Shown here piece by piece: positions 39,001 to 53,100 of a DNA stretch of 64,000 nt. Every line of letters starts with the position of its first letter. Position 1 is the first letter of the stretch. The DNA comes from Vanilla planifolia (Eukaryota > Streptophyta > Magnoliopsida > Asparagales > Orchidaceae). The stretch covers positions 330,001-394,000 of the forward strand of contig JAIUJO010000141.1 of assembly GCA_023846275.1 (NCBI GenBank), written 5' to 3'. Position numbers and translations under genes: made by a program. The notes under the pieces are model-generated. The model was given only the letters and a program-made list of their open reading frames with translations. It searched no databases and was not told the DNA's origin.

Positions 39001-42000
39001 TCAAATCAAGGCAATGTAAATATCACATGACATAAAATATAGAGTTACAAAGTAAAATAACCAATTGAAAGTGAAGAACTTAAATAAATAAGAGAAATTG
39101 TACGTGAAAGTTGCATTCAAAGATACTAAGGAGAATGATTGTAACGTCCTTGATCATTAAAGTAAATAAGAATCAAAATATTTTCTAAACTAACAAAAAA
39201 TAAAAAAAAATAAAATAAATTATATCATAAATATAAAAATAATTATTTTATTGGATCAAGATTACCAAGTCTAGTCCACTGACTATTGTTTCGAGGACAT
39301 CAGGCTCAGTGTTAAATAAGCACATTAATAACAGTGTATTATTTCAATGTTATGAAAATATTTATTAAACCAAACATGCAAAAATTTGAGTCCATGTAAT
39401 ATAACAAAATCAAAGTGAATTAAAGCCCACATGATAGGAGATTATGAGTTACACACTCATATATCCAAATGAAAGGGAAAAATTTAAAGGAATTACATAT
39501 TGTATGACAATCCTAATAACAAGATAACACAGGAATCACATATTCCTCGTAAAGCATTCTAATATCTTTAACATAAAACACTTAAAAGTATAATAATAAA
39601 TATTTTATTAGATATAACTCATTGAAGCTTGTCCAATATTTATTTTTCCTTTGATTGGATCACTGTTGGAATTGTTAGAAAAATAAAGTTTAAAAAAGAA
39701 TAATAAAAAATAAATTATGATTTTATATTACATAATTATCTATTAAAGAATTAATAGGATAAATTGATGTTATGTAATATGACCAAATCAAAGTAATGTA
39801 AGTGTCACAAGAGATCAGATTTAGAGTTAAATAGCAATGAAACGAAATCATAATAAAACTTTTGAATAAATGAGATAATTTGTACAAGAAAGTTTTATTG
39901 TGTGATGCTGAAGAGATTGATTGTAATACGCTCAATCATCAAAATGAGGTATTAAAAGAAATATCTAACGATCTTGTCTCATTTCAATTAAACCAACTTT
40001 TAAATTACTATGAATTAAAAAATTAAAAAATATATTTATTTATAGAAACATATTTTTTATTATTAAGCAAATATTTGTCAAAGTTGAAATGAAATATATA
40101 AGAAAGAATATAATATTGGATAACAAAAGATAATGTGAAGGACACATGATGGGAACTTATATTTGCATTGTCATACAACCAAATCAAAGAAAAAAATTGA
40201 GCTGTGATAAATTATAGAACATGTTAGTGCTCTAAACAGATAAGCACATATAGTGTAGCTTCGTAGATCATCAAACCTTTTATAAATTAATTTTTTTTTT
40301 AAAACCTACCAAACTTTTATCTAATTAAGAATTTAAAAATATAAATGGAATGCCTAAATTGATAGATTTACAATACTTGAATCAATCAAAACTATTTTTA
40401 TCTTGATCATATTCACAAAGAATTACTACGAATTACAAAAGTAAGCATAAATATTAAGAAGCTATTTTTAGTATTTCTTAGATATATATTTAAGTTAAAA
40501 TGAGATTTATTGAATCAATGTACATAAGCATATTAACATGTTTTAATGTTCAAACAGGAACAGATTTTAAGTTTGACAGCAATGAACAAAATAAATGTAA
40601 AATATTTGAAGAAATGAGATATATTGGGAGGGAATTTTACCTTCTAAGATAATTAGTAGACCGAGCATGCCATCATTTTTCACTAGATAAAGTAAGGATC
40701 ATAATGTCTAGAAAAGTTGAAAAAAATACAAAAAAAATATTTAAAAATAAATAAATTAATATTTTATTTGATAGATCTCATCGAGTCGAGGCTAATGATA
40801 ATTGTTACCTCTTGATCAGATGTCATTCAAAATTACAGTGAATTCTGAAAATAAATATTCACAAAAATTAGTAAATTTTATTTTAATGTTTAGTAAATCT
40901 ATATTAAAGCTAAAATTAGATAAATAGTAGCATTGTAGCATAACAAAATAAAGGCATTATATCACATAACATAGGTCCAATTTCATAACATGGTAACCAA
41001 ATCAAATATAAAAAATTAGAAGAAGTTTATGATAAAGTAATACTAATATGTTAATGAGATCACGTGTGACATTATAAATCACAAAAGTATGTCTAAAAAA
41101 TAAAATCATTTAAAATATGTAAAATTTCTAAAATTAAAATATTTAAAAAATTAAGAAAATATGTTTAAATTTAAAAAGTCATCGATATGGGTGCAATGAT
41201 GTTTGTTTCATCTCAATCAAACATTATTCCGAATTAAAGTAAATTACCAAAGTAATTTTCAAATAAGGTATGAATTAAAATACTATTAAAATCATGCCAA
41301 ACGAAAATAAACTAAATATTTAAAATTATAGTAAATAATATCTAATTGTGTATCCGATGTTGACATGAGTCCAATGATTTTTGTTCTTCCTTAATTAGAC
41401 CCCATTTAGAATTATCATGAATTACAAAATTAAATAACAAAAAAAATATTAATGTATCATTTTAATATTTAGTTAATATTTATTAAAGGAAATATTAGAT
41501 AAATTGAAGCATTGTAATATAACAAAATCAAAGAGTGGTTTTGTTGGCACAATAAGAAATTAATGGTTGCATAGTAACACAAGAAAATCCAAACACAATG
41601 GTTCAAATAATTTGATAAATTATTTTAGAAAGCTGCATTAAAAAAATCTTATGAAGGAAAATTGTGACATCTTTGAAAGTCAAACAAGGTAATATTAAAA
41701 ATGTCCTATAAAGCATGCAAAAATATTACAAAATAAAGTGTATATAAATATAAAAATGAATATGAAATAGATAGAGCATATTATACAAATCGAACAATGT
41801 TTGTTTCATCTCAATTAGATCACATTTAGAATTATTATGAAATGTCAAACTAAGTATGCATAATTAATAATACATTATTTGTTCATTATTAAATAAATAT
41901 ATAATAAAGTTGAAATGAGATAAATCAAATAAATGTAATAAAATCAAACAAAAATGATGTGCAGCTCATAAGACAAATGATTTCCAATTACATAGTAAAA

Positions 42001-45000
42001 TAATAAAAGCATTATGAAATTTTTGAATAAATGTGATAAATTGTTTAGAAAACTTGTATTTTAAGATATGGAATAGATCATGCGTAATACTATTGGTCAT
42101 CAAATATTGTTCAAATAAGAATACCTCTTAAGACTTGCTAAAACAAAAAAACATAAGTTATTTAAAAATATAATAATGAAAATTTTTATTAATAAAGATT
42201 ATAAACCTGAGTCCAACATTTGTTTTGTCGTAGTCAAATCTTGTTTAAAATTATTGGAAATTTCAAAAGTAAAATAGCCATATGCAATATTAAATTACAC
42301 ATTTATATTAAGTAAATATATATTGATGCATAAGTATGATAATTGAAGTACTATAATATATCTAAAAAAGCAAACTTTTTAAGAAATGAGTTAAAATATA
42401 GAAATTATTACTTAATTGGATAGATCACTTTACGATGAGACCAATAAAATTTATTCTGTCTTGACTTGACAAAGTTTTTTATTACTATAAAATTCTAAAG
42501 TAAATAACAAAAAGGAATATTAAATTATTATTTTAAATTAAGCTAATATATATTAAAGTGAAAATCATTTATGTTTAATTACTATAATGTACTCAAACTA
42601 AAGAAACTTAAAGGTGACATTTAAGGAAGATTTTAAATTATGTTGTAATTTGATGAAATATAAGCAAAAATTCAAAATGATGAGGTAAATTATAAATGAA
42701 ATTTGCATTCCAAAATGCTTAGGAAATTGTTCATAAAATCTTTGCTTATCAAATTCAGTATCAATCGAATGCCTTAGAATTTTTTTCCAAATCTTAGAAA
42801 AGAAAATATTTTAAAAATGTAAAAGTGAATATTTAAATAGATATGGCTCATGAAAGAGAGTCCACTGAGCTTTGTTTCTTCCTAATCAAACTTTGTGTCG
42901 AATTACTATAAATTACCAAAGTAAATATGTATAAATAATAACTAATTCTAGTACTAATATTAGATAAATATATATTAAATCTTCAATGAGATAAATTGAA
43001 TGAATATAATGTAACAAAATTAAAGTGATGTTGTCGTCACTCAAAAACTATATAGCAACATAGTAGCACATTAAAATCAAACAAAATAATTTCTATTTAA
43101 TAGATAAATTATATTGGAATGTTGCATTCAAAGATATTAAGGAGGTCAAGTTTAGCATCCTTAGTGATAATATTATGTACAAATTGTAAGGTCTTGTAAA
43201 GCTACCAAACCCTTGAAAGTAAAATATTTAAAAATATGGAAATGAATATTTTTCTGGATAAACTCAACGAAACATGTCCAATGAAGTTTGTTTCATCTCA
43301 GTGTAGCCTAATATAAAATTTCAATGACTTACCAAAAGAAACTATAGCAAAGGATGATAACTGACTATTTTTAGTTTAAAGAAATAAATACTTTAGCTAA
43401 ATGGGATAAATTGAATTTATTTTGGTTAACCAAATCGAAGAAATATAAAAGTCACTTTGGAAAAGATTCCTAACAAAATAGAAAAATATCCAAATCAAAA
43501 AAGAACATTTTGGCAAAATGATAAGGTAACAAAGAGCTCAAATGAGTGATCCTCAATCATTAAATTAAGTACAACTAAAAAGGTCTATTAAGCAAGCAAA
43601 AATAAAAACAAAATATTAGAAAATATAGAAATAATTATTTTATTAGATAGTGCTCATCTAGGCCATTCCAATGACATTTGTTTCTTATCAGTATGACCTC
43701 ATTTGAAATTACTTGGTTACCAAAATAAATAAGAAAAATTAATAATAATGTTTTATTTTTTAAAATTTTAATTAAATATAAATTTAAAGTGAAATGAGAT
43801 ATATTAAATCAATACAACAAAATGAAATCAAAGTGATATAAAGGTTACGCATGACAAGCTTGGAAATATATTAAAATCATAAACGATTTATAATAGAGGC
43901 AAATTGCATGAGATTGTTGCATTGTAAGAAATTAAATAGGTAAAATACGACATCATCTATTATGAAATTATATAGGAATCAAATTATTCTATAAAACTTG
44001 ACAAAACCATCAAAAGATAAAATATTTAGAGATATAGAAATAAATATTTTATGATATAGAGCTTAATGACAGTAGAAAAACTGCAAAAAATAACTAAGCA
44101 TAAAAATTAGTAAACAATTGTTTTAATGTTCTATAAATATATATTAAAGTAGAAATGAGATCTATTGAAGTGACATAATGTATACATATCATAATAATGT
44201 AAGGTTTGTAAGAGATAAGATGTAGAGTTGCAAAGATAAATAACTAATTCTAAGTAAATCAATTTGGAAAAATAAGTTCAATGGCACAATAGATAGAGGA
44301 TAACATCCTTGACCATCAAATAATGCACAAATTGAAATATCTCATAAAACCTATCAAAACTGTATAAAAGAAAAAATTTGAAAATATAGAAATTAATACT
44401 TTACTTGGTAAATCTCTAAAATTAGTCTAATAATTTATGTTTTGTCTCAATTAAACTTTGTCTAGAATTATAATGAATTAACATAACAAATAAGAATAAA
44501 TAATAAAAATTATTTTTTGTAATAATAAGAAAGCATTTAATAAAAAAAATGAGATAAGTTGAAACATAATAATAAGACGATATTAATGAGAAAATATTGA
44601 AGAAATGATATCAATTATTTTAGAAATTTTGCAATCCAAGACACTTAAGAGATCTTGTGTAACATCTATGGTTCCAAACTTTAGTAGGAATACCACATAA
44701 ATTTTATAAAACCATATAAAATAAAAAATGCAAAATTAAAAAATTAAAATTTTATCTTGATTGAGCCCATTAAAATTTGTCTAATAAAGTTTGTTTCCAA
44801 TTGATGGTACCACATTAACGTTTGCTATGATTTATCAAAGTAAATAAGGATAAATGATAAAAGAAAATTTATATTAAATTAATATATATTAAAATAGAAA
44901 ATTGACAAACTAAAGAAATGTAATATAAAAAAATCATTACAATGTGAAAGATGACGCAATAGGTCATTTGTGTACAATAATAACAAAACTAAATGAAAGT

Positions 45001-46060
45001 AAAAAAATTAAAGAAATTAGATTTGTTCTTTATGAACGAAAAATTCCAAGATATGATGGAGATCTAGTGTAATATCTTTGATCATCAAATAAGCTAAAAA
45101 TTAAAATTTCCTATAAAGTGTGACAAGTCTTTAAAAAAATAAAAATTAATATTTATTAGGCGGAACACAACAAGATGTATCCAAGAACATCTTTTCATGC
45201 CAATTTGAACTTATTAAGAATTATTAAAAAATTACCATAGTAAAAAGGAATAAATTATCATGATTTTTTATTTAACTATTAAATAAATAAATCTTAAAGC
45301 TTAAAAAGATGAATTAAAGGAATAAGTTATAACATAGTTAAAATTATTTAAACATCTCATTAGAGGGGTATTAAAGTTTATTAGTCATGTAAAAAAATTG
45401 AAGCAAAATATTTCTAGAAATAAGATAAATTATACATAATATTTTCATTATAAAATACTTAGGAGATCAACTATAACATTGTTGATCATTTAGTCAGGTA
45501 CAAATCATAATGATTCATAAAGTATATCAAAATTGTAAAACAAAATGTTCAAAAATATTGAAACAAAGTTTAATTGGATGGTGCTCATTAAGATGAGACT
45601 AAAAATGTTTTCCTCCTTTATATTGAACATTATTTAGATTTAATACAATTTAATAAGTGAAATAAGCGTAAATCATAAAAAGCTATTATTTTAATATAAA
45701 GTAAAAATATATCAAAGTTTATGTGATATAAATCTAAGCAATATAATAAAACAATTTCAAAGCAATTAAATGACAAATGAAAGGAGATATAGAGTTACAC
45801 AGAAGTATAACTAGCTTGAAGTAAACTTTTTTATGAGATCAGATAAATTTTGAAAAATATTTTGGATTGTAAGATGTGAACAAGATTGAATGTAATGGCA
45901 TAGATCATCATGTCCAGTATGAATAAAATTATATGAAAAACTTGTAAAAATTGTATAAAATAAAATATATAAAAATATCAAAATGAATACTTAATTTGAT
46001 AAAATACATTAAGATGCATTAAAGGACATCCATTTTGTCTTGGCCATTTATATTATTGAA
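33805..46060 (-). repeat. Satellite array, reverse block D (left part)
   Basis: About 32 units are in reverse orientation. The reverse leading segment ('CTCATTTGGAATTACTATGA' and variants) lies near 33850, 34225, 34612, 35180, 35460, 35840, 36160, 36490, 36915, 37345, 37695, 38118, 38465, 38890, 39320, 39670, 40010, 40425, 40835, 41230, 41405, 41825, 42250, 42480, 42900, 43320, 43715, 44060, 44465, 44815, 45220, 45640 and 46045. Spacings cluster near 405-430 and near 340-350 bp, with short intervals of about 175 (41230-41405) and 230 bp (42250-42480). Near 34790 there is a truncated unit. The strand given is A-rich here, mirroring the T-rich forward blocks. Confidence 0.88.
36023..36088. repeat. 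AT dinucleotide microsatellite
   Basis: An AT run of about 58 bases ending in 'ACATATAT', inside a reverse unit. It is a second, independent expansion comparable with the one at 14627. Confidence 0.95.
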
Positions 46061-46061
46061 G

Positions 46062-46688
46062 AAATTATTTTCTAGTAAATTTGATAGAATGAATATTTAG
46101 GTTTCAGATTGCTAATGCTTGTGTTTGTGGGAGAATATAATGAATTAGATGAGCAAAATTCAAATCTTATTATGATCATCTTTGTTGGAGTCGAAACCAT
46201 AAAGAGATACATTTTGAATTTAATTATTATTATTATTATTTTAGTTGAAGTTTAATTAAAATATTAAAGTTCATATAATTATTTATTTTAAGATATAAGA
46301 GTTATATTTTGTTTAAATTAATTATCTTAGAAAAATATTTGGTTTTCAAAAACTTTTACAACTCGCCATAACAATCATGAGGATAATTTTTTTTTAATAT
46401 CACACTCAGTGTTGTCTTAATAACATTTGCAAAAAGAAATTATAATTGTAATAATTAATTATTAAAACTAATACTAACTGAAGATAATCATAAAAGAAGA
46501 ATTACATATTGGAATAAGATCCCAGGGCATCGATCGCATCTTAAACATGCTGGCTACCATTAAAGGGTAAGGAATGCTAGTCCAAAAATATGCAAGCTTT
46601 TTCAGTAACTCCAAACATTCTTTAAAAGTTTATCAGATTAGGTTATTACTGCTATATCCATATATCAAAAATTTGAAATTGTAACATC
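46062..46688. other. Insertion in reverse block D
   Basis: About 630 bp lack satellite landmarks. The reverse array stops after 'CATCCATTTTGTCTTGGCCA' and resumes near 46690 with 'GTAACATCAATGAATGTAAC'. The insert includes a TTA trinucleotide run at 46222-46241 and a less AT-rich stretch at about 46515-46600 ('CCAGGGCATCGATCGCATC'). No terminal repeats or open frame of note were seen. Confidence 0.6.
46222..46241. repeat. TTA trinucleotide microsatellite
   Basis: About six TTA/TAT trinucleotides in the insertion that interrupts the reverse satellite block. Confidence 0.85.
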
Positions 46689-46689
46689 A

Positions 46690-49600
46690 ATGAATGTAAC
46701 ATTATTCTTTGTTAAAAAAGGTATAAATTGAAAAGTCTTCTATATTATCAAAAATCTTAAAAAAATAAAATACTTCACAATATATAAAACATTATTTAAT
46801 ATGGTCAAGCTTATCAACATCAGTTTCTTCCAAATTAAACATCATTTGAAATTTCAATGAATTATTATAGTAAATAAACACAAATAATTATAATTTTTTA
46901 AAATATTAAGAAAATATTTATTAAAGCATAAATTATAGAAATTGAATCAATGTGAAAAGAAAAGTAAAGGTTACCAACAAGGAAATTTTTATTTAATATG
47001 CAATATAAACAAATCAGAGGAAAAATTAAAATAAATAAGACTAGTGTATGAAAGTTGCATTATGAGATACTAACTTGAATAAGTGTAACATCCATTATTG
47101 TAAATTTTTGTATGAATCAAAAAGTCTCCAATAGCATGCAAAAATTTTATTTAATAAAATATTTAAAACTATAAAAAGGAATATTTAATTGGATATAGCT
47201 CATGGAGATGAGTTCAACCTTTTTTCTTCCATCTTGATTGTCTTGCTTCAAATTTAAAAGATTTGCCATTGTAAATGATCCAAAATAATAACAATGTATT
47301 CCTTTAATTTTTGGAAATATATAAAAGTAAAATAGGTATCTTTGAATCAATGTATCATATAACAACATAATATTAAAGAATACTTATTTTTTTAGAGTAA
47401 CATAGTAGTCTAACAAATTGGCTAAAAATTTGAAAAAATGTTATAAAAAGTGTCAAAAAGTTGATTCCAAAGATACTAAATAGAATAAACATAAAATCCT
47501 CAATTGTAAAGCTTCATAGAGATCTTTAGCACACATAAATTGTATCAAAATAATAATAAAAAATAATTAAAAAAAAAAAGCCATTTTTAAAATGTATAAA
47601 GCTGGTCAAGACCAATCCAATGGAATTTTGTTTGTTTAGATGGAATATCATTTGATACTACATTGAGTTAACATAATAAATAATCATAAATAATAATAAA
47701 TTATTTTTTTCAATATTCAAAAATATATATTGAACCTGTAATGAGATAATTTGAAGTGATGTAATATAACCAAGTCAAGTTGATATAAAGGTGATATAAC
47801 ATGAGATGTAGAGATTCATAACAAACACTATTTGAAAGTAAAAAAAATTAAAAAAAAGTGGTAAGTTGCAAAGGAAAGTTGCTTTCAAATATACTTAGGA
47901 CATTGATAATAAATTGTTGAGTATTAAAATATTAACTAAGAATAAATAATTATAAAGTATAATATTAAAGAAATATATATTAATGTTTAAATAATTATAA
48001 TTGAATCAATGTAATATATTTGTCACATGATGAGATATTTAGAGTTGCATAATAACAAAATAAAATGAAAGAAAAAAATTTGAAGAAATAAGGCAAATTA
48101 TTTGGGGAAGTTATAGTCTAGTAAGGAGATCAAAATTAACATTCTTGATTTACAAATTTGGTTCAAATTGAGATTTCTTGTAAATAATTACAACATTGTA
48201 GAAACTTAGATGTTCAGAACTATAAAAATTAATAATAAATTGTACATTACTCAAGAAAAGAAGTCCAACAACATTGGTTTTGTTTTGATCAAACCTTATC
48301 TTCATTTACTATGAATTATAAAACTTAATAAGCACAAATAATAATAAATTATAATTTTTACATTAACTAAGTTTATGTTAATAATAACATTACATAAATT
48401 AAAGCAATGCAATATAACTAAATGAAGGTGATGTAAATGTCACACAAGGGGGGATTTATAGTTACAAAGCAGTATAACCAAATCTATGCAAGGAAATTGT
48501 AGAAATAAGATAACTTTTATGAGAAAGTTGAATTCCATAATATAATGGTCGTAGAGTAAAAAATTCTTGATCATAAAATGAGTCACAAATAAAAATGTCT
48601 TGTAAAAGATGCTAAATCATTGCATGGGTTAGAGCTAATCTAAATTGCTATGTTTAGAATTACTATGAGTCATAGAAGAAAATAAATATAAATAATAGTA
48701 AATTCTTATTTTTAATTCTAAGTAAACTTATATCAAAGTTAAAATGAGTTTAAATGCACAAATGTAATATAACAAATTAAAATTGATTGTCATAAGAGAA
48801 GAATTAGAGTTTCATAAAAATATTACAAAACCAAGGTAAAAAATTTGATAAATGAGATAAATTAGACTTTAAAGGTTCATTACATGATACATAAGAGATT
48901 GAGTGTATTATCATTGATTGCCAAATCATCGTAATATGAACAAGATTAAAGTGATGTAAAGTCAACATGGGAAGAGATATAGAGTTATATTTTAATATAT
49001 GAAAATAAAAGTAAAGAATTTAACCAAATGAGGAAAATTGTACACAAATGTTGCATTCAAAGATGTTGTGGTGTTCACGTGTGACATACTCAATCAAGAT
49101 ATTAAGAAAGAATTTAAATGTTAACTAAAGTACAATAAAACAAAAAATATCTAATTATTTAGAAAAAATTATTTAAATAGATAGAGCTCATAAAGAAGAG
49201 TGCAACATTATTTGTTACGCCTTTTAAGACCTTGTTTAGAATTACTTTGAATTTTTGAAATGAATAGGCATCTATAATAAATTCAAAACAAATGAATGAG
49301 AAAACTTTTCAAAAATTCAAAACGATATGTAGAAAAGTAACATTCCAAAACACTAAGGAGACTGAGCACATCGTCTTCAATTATCAAATCTGGTAAAAAA
49401 AATAATATTTGGTAAAATGTGATAAAATTTTGAGAATAAAATATTTAGAAATATAGATGTGAATACTTAATTGGATATAGGTAATAAAAAATTTGAAATA
49501 TATTAAATTATTTTTTTTAAAATTTAATAAAAATTTTATAATATTGAAGTGACATAAACTATGACAATGTAAAGTAAACAATTGAAAGAGAGGTAAATAT

Positions 49601-50165
49601 GATGAGATTTTGATTAACAATGTAACATAAACAAATAAACGAAAACATTTGGAAAAAAATAAGATAAATAATATAACTAAGTTGTATTTCAAAAGACCAT
49701 GTAGTTGAGTGAGATCATTGATCATCGAATCTGCTATGTAAAAAACTTCTTAAAAGATGTGCCAAATCCTTCAAAAATAAAATAATTAGAAGTATAAAAA
49801 TGAATATTTTATTGGATAAGCTCTTCAGATGAGTCAAACAACATTTGTTACCCTTTAATCAAAAGTTATTAAGAGTTAATATGAAATTTCCAAGTTACTA
49901 GGTTAAAATAATAAAAAAAGTATTTTCTAAATTTAAGTAAATATTTATAAAAAAATGCGGTAAAACTAATTTTAATGAAAACACCATTCCAATGTGCTTT
50001 GTAGATCAAGTGTTGCATCATCGGTCATCAAATCAAGAAGGAATTAAAATGTGTCCTAAAGCATCACAAATCCATAGAAAAATAAAATATCTAATTAAAT
50101 AAAATATTTAGTTAGATATAAATCATTGAGATGAGTCCAATGATATTTGTTTCACATCATGAAAT
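46690..50165 (-). repeat. Satellite array, reverse block D (right part)
   Basis: Reverse units continue with leading segments near 46850, 47240, 47650, 48310, 48655, 49240, 49870 and 50130. Spacing is more irregular than in the left part, with additional partial pieces near 47930 and 48900-49060, so deletions or rearrangements are common here. A well-preserved dyad 'CTCATGGAGATGAG' is at 47199-47212. The last reverse landmark is 'TCATTGAGATGAGTCCAATG' at 50123, followed by 'TTTGTTTCACATCATG'. Forward-orientation text begins within about 40 bp. Confidence 0.85.
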
Positions 50166-50169
50166 CCAA

Positions 50170-53100
50170 ATGTCATATTGTGTGACCTTTAAAATGCTTT
50201 GACATTATTTAAATATTTATTTTTTTATTTTTAAATATTTTATTTTTGTATTATTTTGTCATATAGTGTGAGTATTTTAAACTCATTCCTGATTTGACTT
50301 TAGAAGATCTTGCCTTTGATCTTATAATTACCATGGCATACTATTTCCTAGTACACTTTATCTCTTTTCTTCAAATAGCTTAATGATTTGAAATGAAGTT
50401 TATTTAAACTCTAAATTTCCTCTTGTGTTGATTTTATGTAAATTTGTTATAGTTGTATTATAATTCTTCAATTTCTCTATTTTTAAGTAAAATATACGTT
50501 TACTCAAAATTATAATGATTATTTTCTACTATTTAAGGATATTCACAAGATTAACTCATTATTAATCAAAATAAGTTCTGATAGAGACAAAAAACTTTGT
50601 GCGACCTGGGTCGAAGAATAATTTATGTTTAATTTCTTTGTTAACTCATAGTAATTAAAAACAAGCTGTCATGGAATGAGACAAATTCTTTTTGACCCAT
50701 CTCGATGAGTTCTTTCTAACTTTATATTAAATTGATGATATACTATGTTACACACAATATACCTAGTATCTCATAATATAACTGTCTTATAGTTTATCTC
50801 TTCTCTTCAATTGTTTTCATTTATTTTTATATATTAGTATATTAGTCTAAATCTTTGCTCGTGTGATCTTCATATTACATTGATTTTTTTATGTTATATT
50901 ACTTGAATATTTCATATTTTTGCTTTGACATATATTTTCTTAAAACTAATATAATAATCATTTATTAGTTATGCTAATTCACATTAGTTTGTAGCTGAAA
51001 GTCTATACTAGGCTCAATTCAGATAAAACAAAGGTTGTTGGACTCATCTTGACATCATTTTTCTAATTGAGCATTCATTTTTATATTTTTAAATATTTTA
51101 TTTTATAGATTTTTGTATGTTTTATGAGGAATTTTTACTCAAACATCATTTCATGAATGAGAATATTACAATTGATCATCTTAGTATCTTAGAATACATT
51201 TTTGTTGTATAATTTATTTCGTTTCTTTAATGTTTTTAAATTCACTTTGTTATGAAGATATGAAACTCCAAAGCTCTTCTTGTGTGAACTTTACATTATT
51301 TTAATTTAGATTTATTAAATAACTTTAATTTATGTAATTTCATCTTTGTTTCACATTTACTAAAAATAAAAAAATAATTTTTTAATTTTTAAGGTTATTC
51401 CATTTTGTAATTTGCATCCAAAGAAACTATGCTGAACTCATCTCGACAATCTCTATCTCATTAATTTTTTATATATATTTAATTCTATAATATTTTGACA
51501 TTATTTATGCATCATTTAGATTTCTACTTGATTTGATTATTAAGGATATTACACTTGACCTCCTAATGTTTTGGTATCCATCATTCTAGTACCCTTTATG
51601 TTATATTGTCAATTGTTTTGCTTTAATTTAGTTATATTAACTCTAAAATCATGCTTCCCACATATCACTTTATTTCAATAGATTATATTACTTCAGCTTA
51701 TCTTATTTATACTTTGATATGTATATTTATTTAAAGTAATAATAAAAATTTATTATGGTTTGTTATTATTTTCATTAGTAATTCATAGTAATTTTTAACA
51801 AGGTCCAATGGAGATGAAACAATTATCTTTTAACTCATCTTAAAAAAAAATTTCTTATTTAAAACTTGTTAAATTTAAATAAATAATTTTCTAATGTTTT
51901 TTCATAATTTAAGTGATATTTTTATTTTTGCAAGATTTGACGATAGTGGATATTCCACTTGATTTCTTCAGAATCATAGAATGCAACTTTCTTATATCTT
52001 TATTCTTCGATGTTTTTTGCTTTTCCTTGATTTTATTACTGTGAAACTCTAATTTTTCTCCTATCTAACAATTACATCATTTATATTTTGCTAGATTTCT
52101 TAGCTTCATGTTGTCTCATTCCAGTTTTACTACACTTGATCTCCTTAGTAATTTACAAATGACTTTTCCAATATAATTTATCTCATTTCATAAGATTGTT
52201 CTCTTCGAATATGCTATATTACTATGGAACAAAAAATTATTTACCATGTGACCCTTACATTACAAAAATTTTGATATATTACTTTGCATAAATTTATGAT
52301 ATTTTAGCCCTAATATATATTAGGTAAATATATCCAAAATAATTTGCTATTATACATGCTTACATGTTTTGATAAATTAAAATAATTCAAAGTGAGGTCT
52401 ACCCAAGATGAAACAAATCATCTTCGAGCACAACTTGATGAGGTCTTTCTAATTAAATTTTCATGTTTATATTTTAAAATATTATTTATCTCCTAAAATT
52501 TTTATATATTTTAAGAGAGAATTCAATTTATACTTGGTATGCGAATTTCACTTATTTTTTTCTTATTTTCTCAAATAACGTTTCCTCGATTTTGTTATAG
52601 TACATTCAAACTATAGTTTTCCTTCAATGTGACCTTTACACGACTATGATTTGCTCTTATTACATTGTATCAATTTCTCTTATTTCTACCTTAATATATT
52701 TTTAATAAATATTACAATAGTAATTTGTTAGTATTTACGTTTAATTGCTATCGAAACTTCATGAAATTAAAAACTTCTGATGAAAATGAAAAAATTAATA
52801 TTGTACTTGTCTCAATGAGTTCTATCGAATTAAGTAATAATTTTTATATTTTTTAAATATTTTATTTTCTTGTATTTTGGCATGTTGTAGGTGGAACATC
52901 AGTTAATACCTAGTTTAACGATTGAGGTTCTTTCGCTAACTCCCTTTAATACTATCGAGTACAACTTTTTCAAATAATTTATGACATTGTTGGAAATCTT
53001 TGTCTATAATTTGCTTATATTACTAAAAAATTGTTATTCTCCTCTCGTGTGAGCTTTAATAGACTTTGATTTAGTTATTTAAGCTCTCTTTAATTTATTT

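Noticed and set aside
49384..49725. 113-codon minus-strand open frame
   Set aside because: It is a reading of the reverse satellite units (T-rich strand), low in complexity, and not conserved between units.
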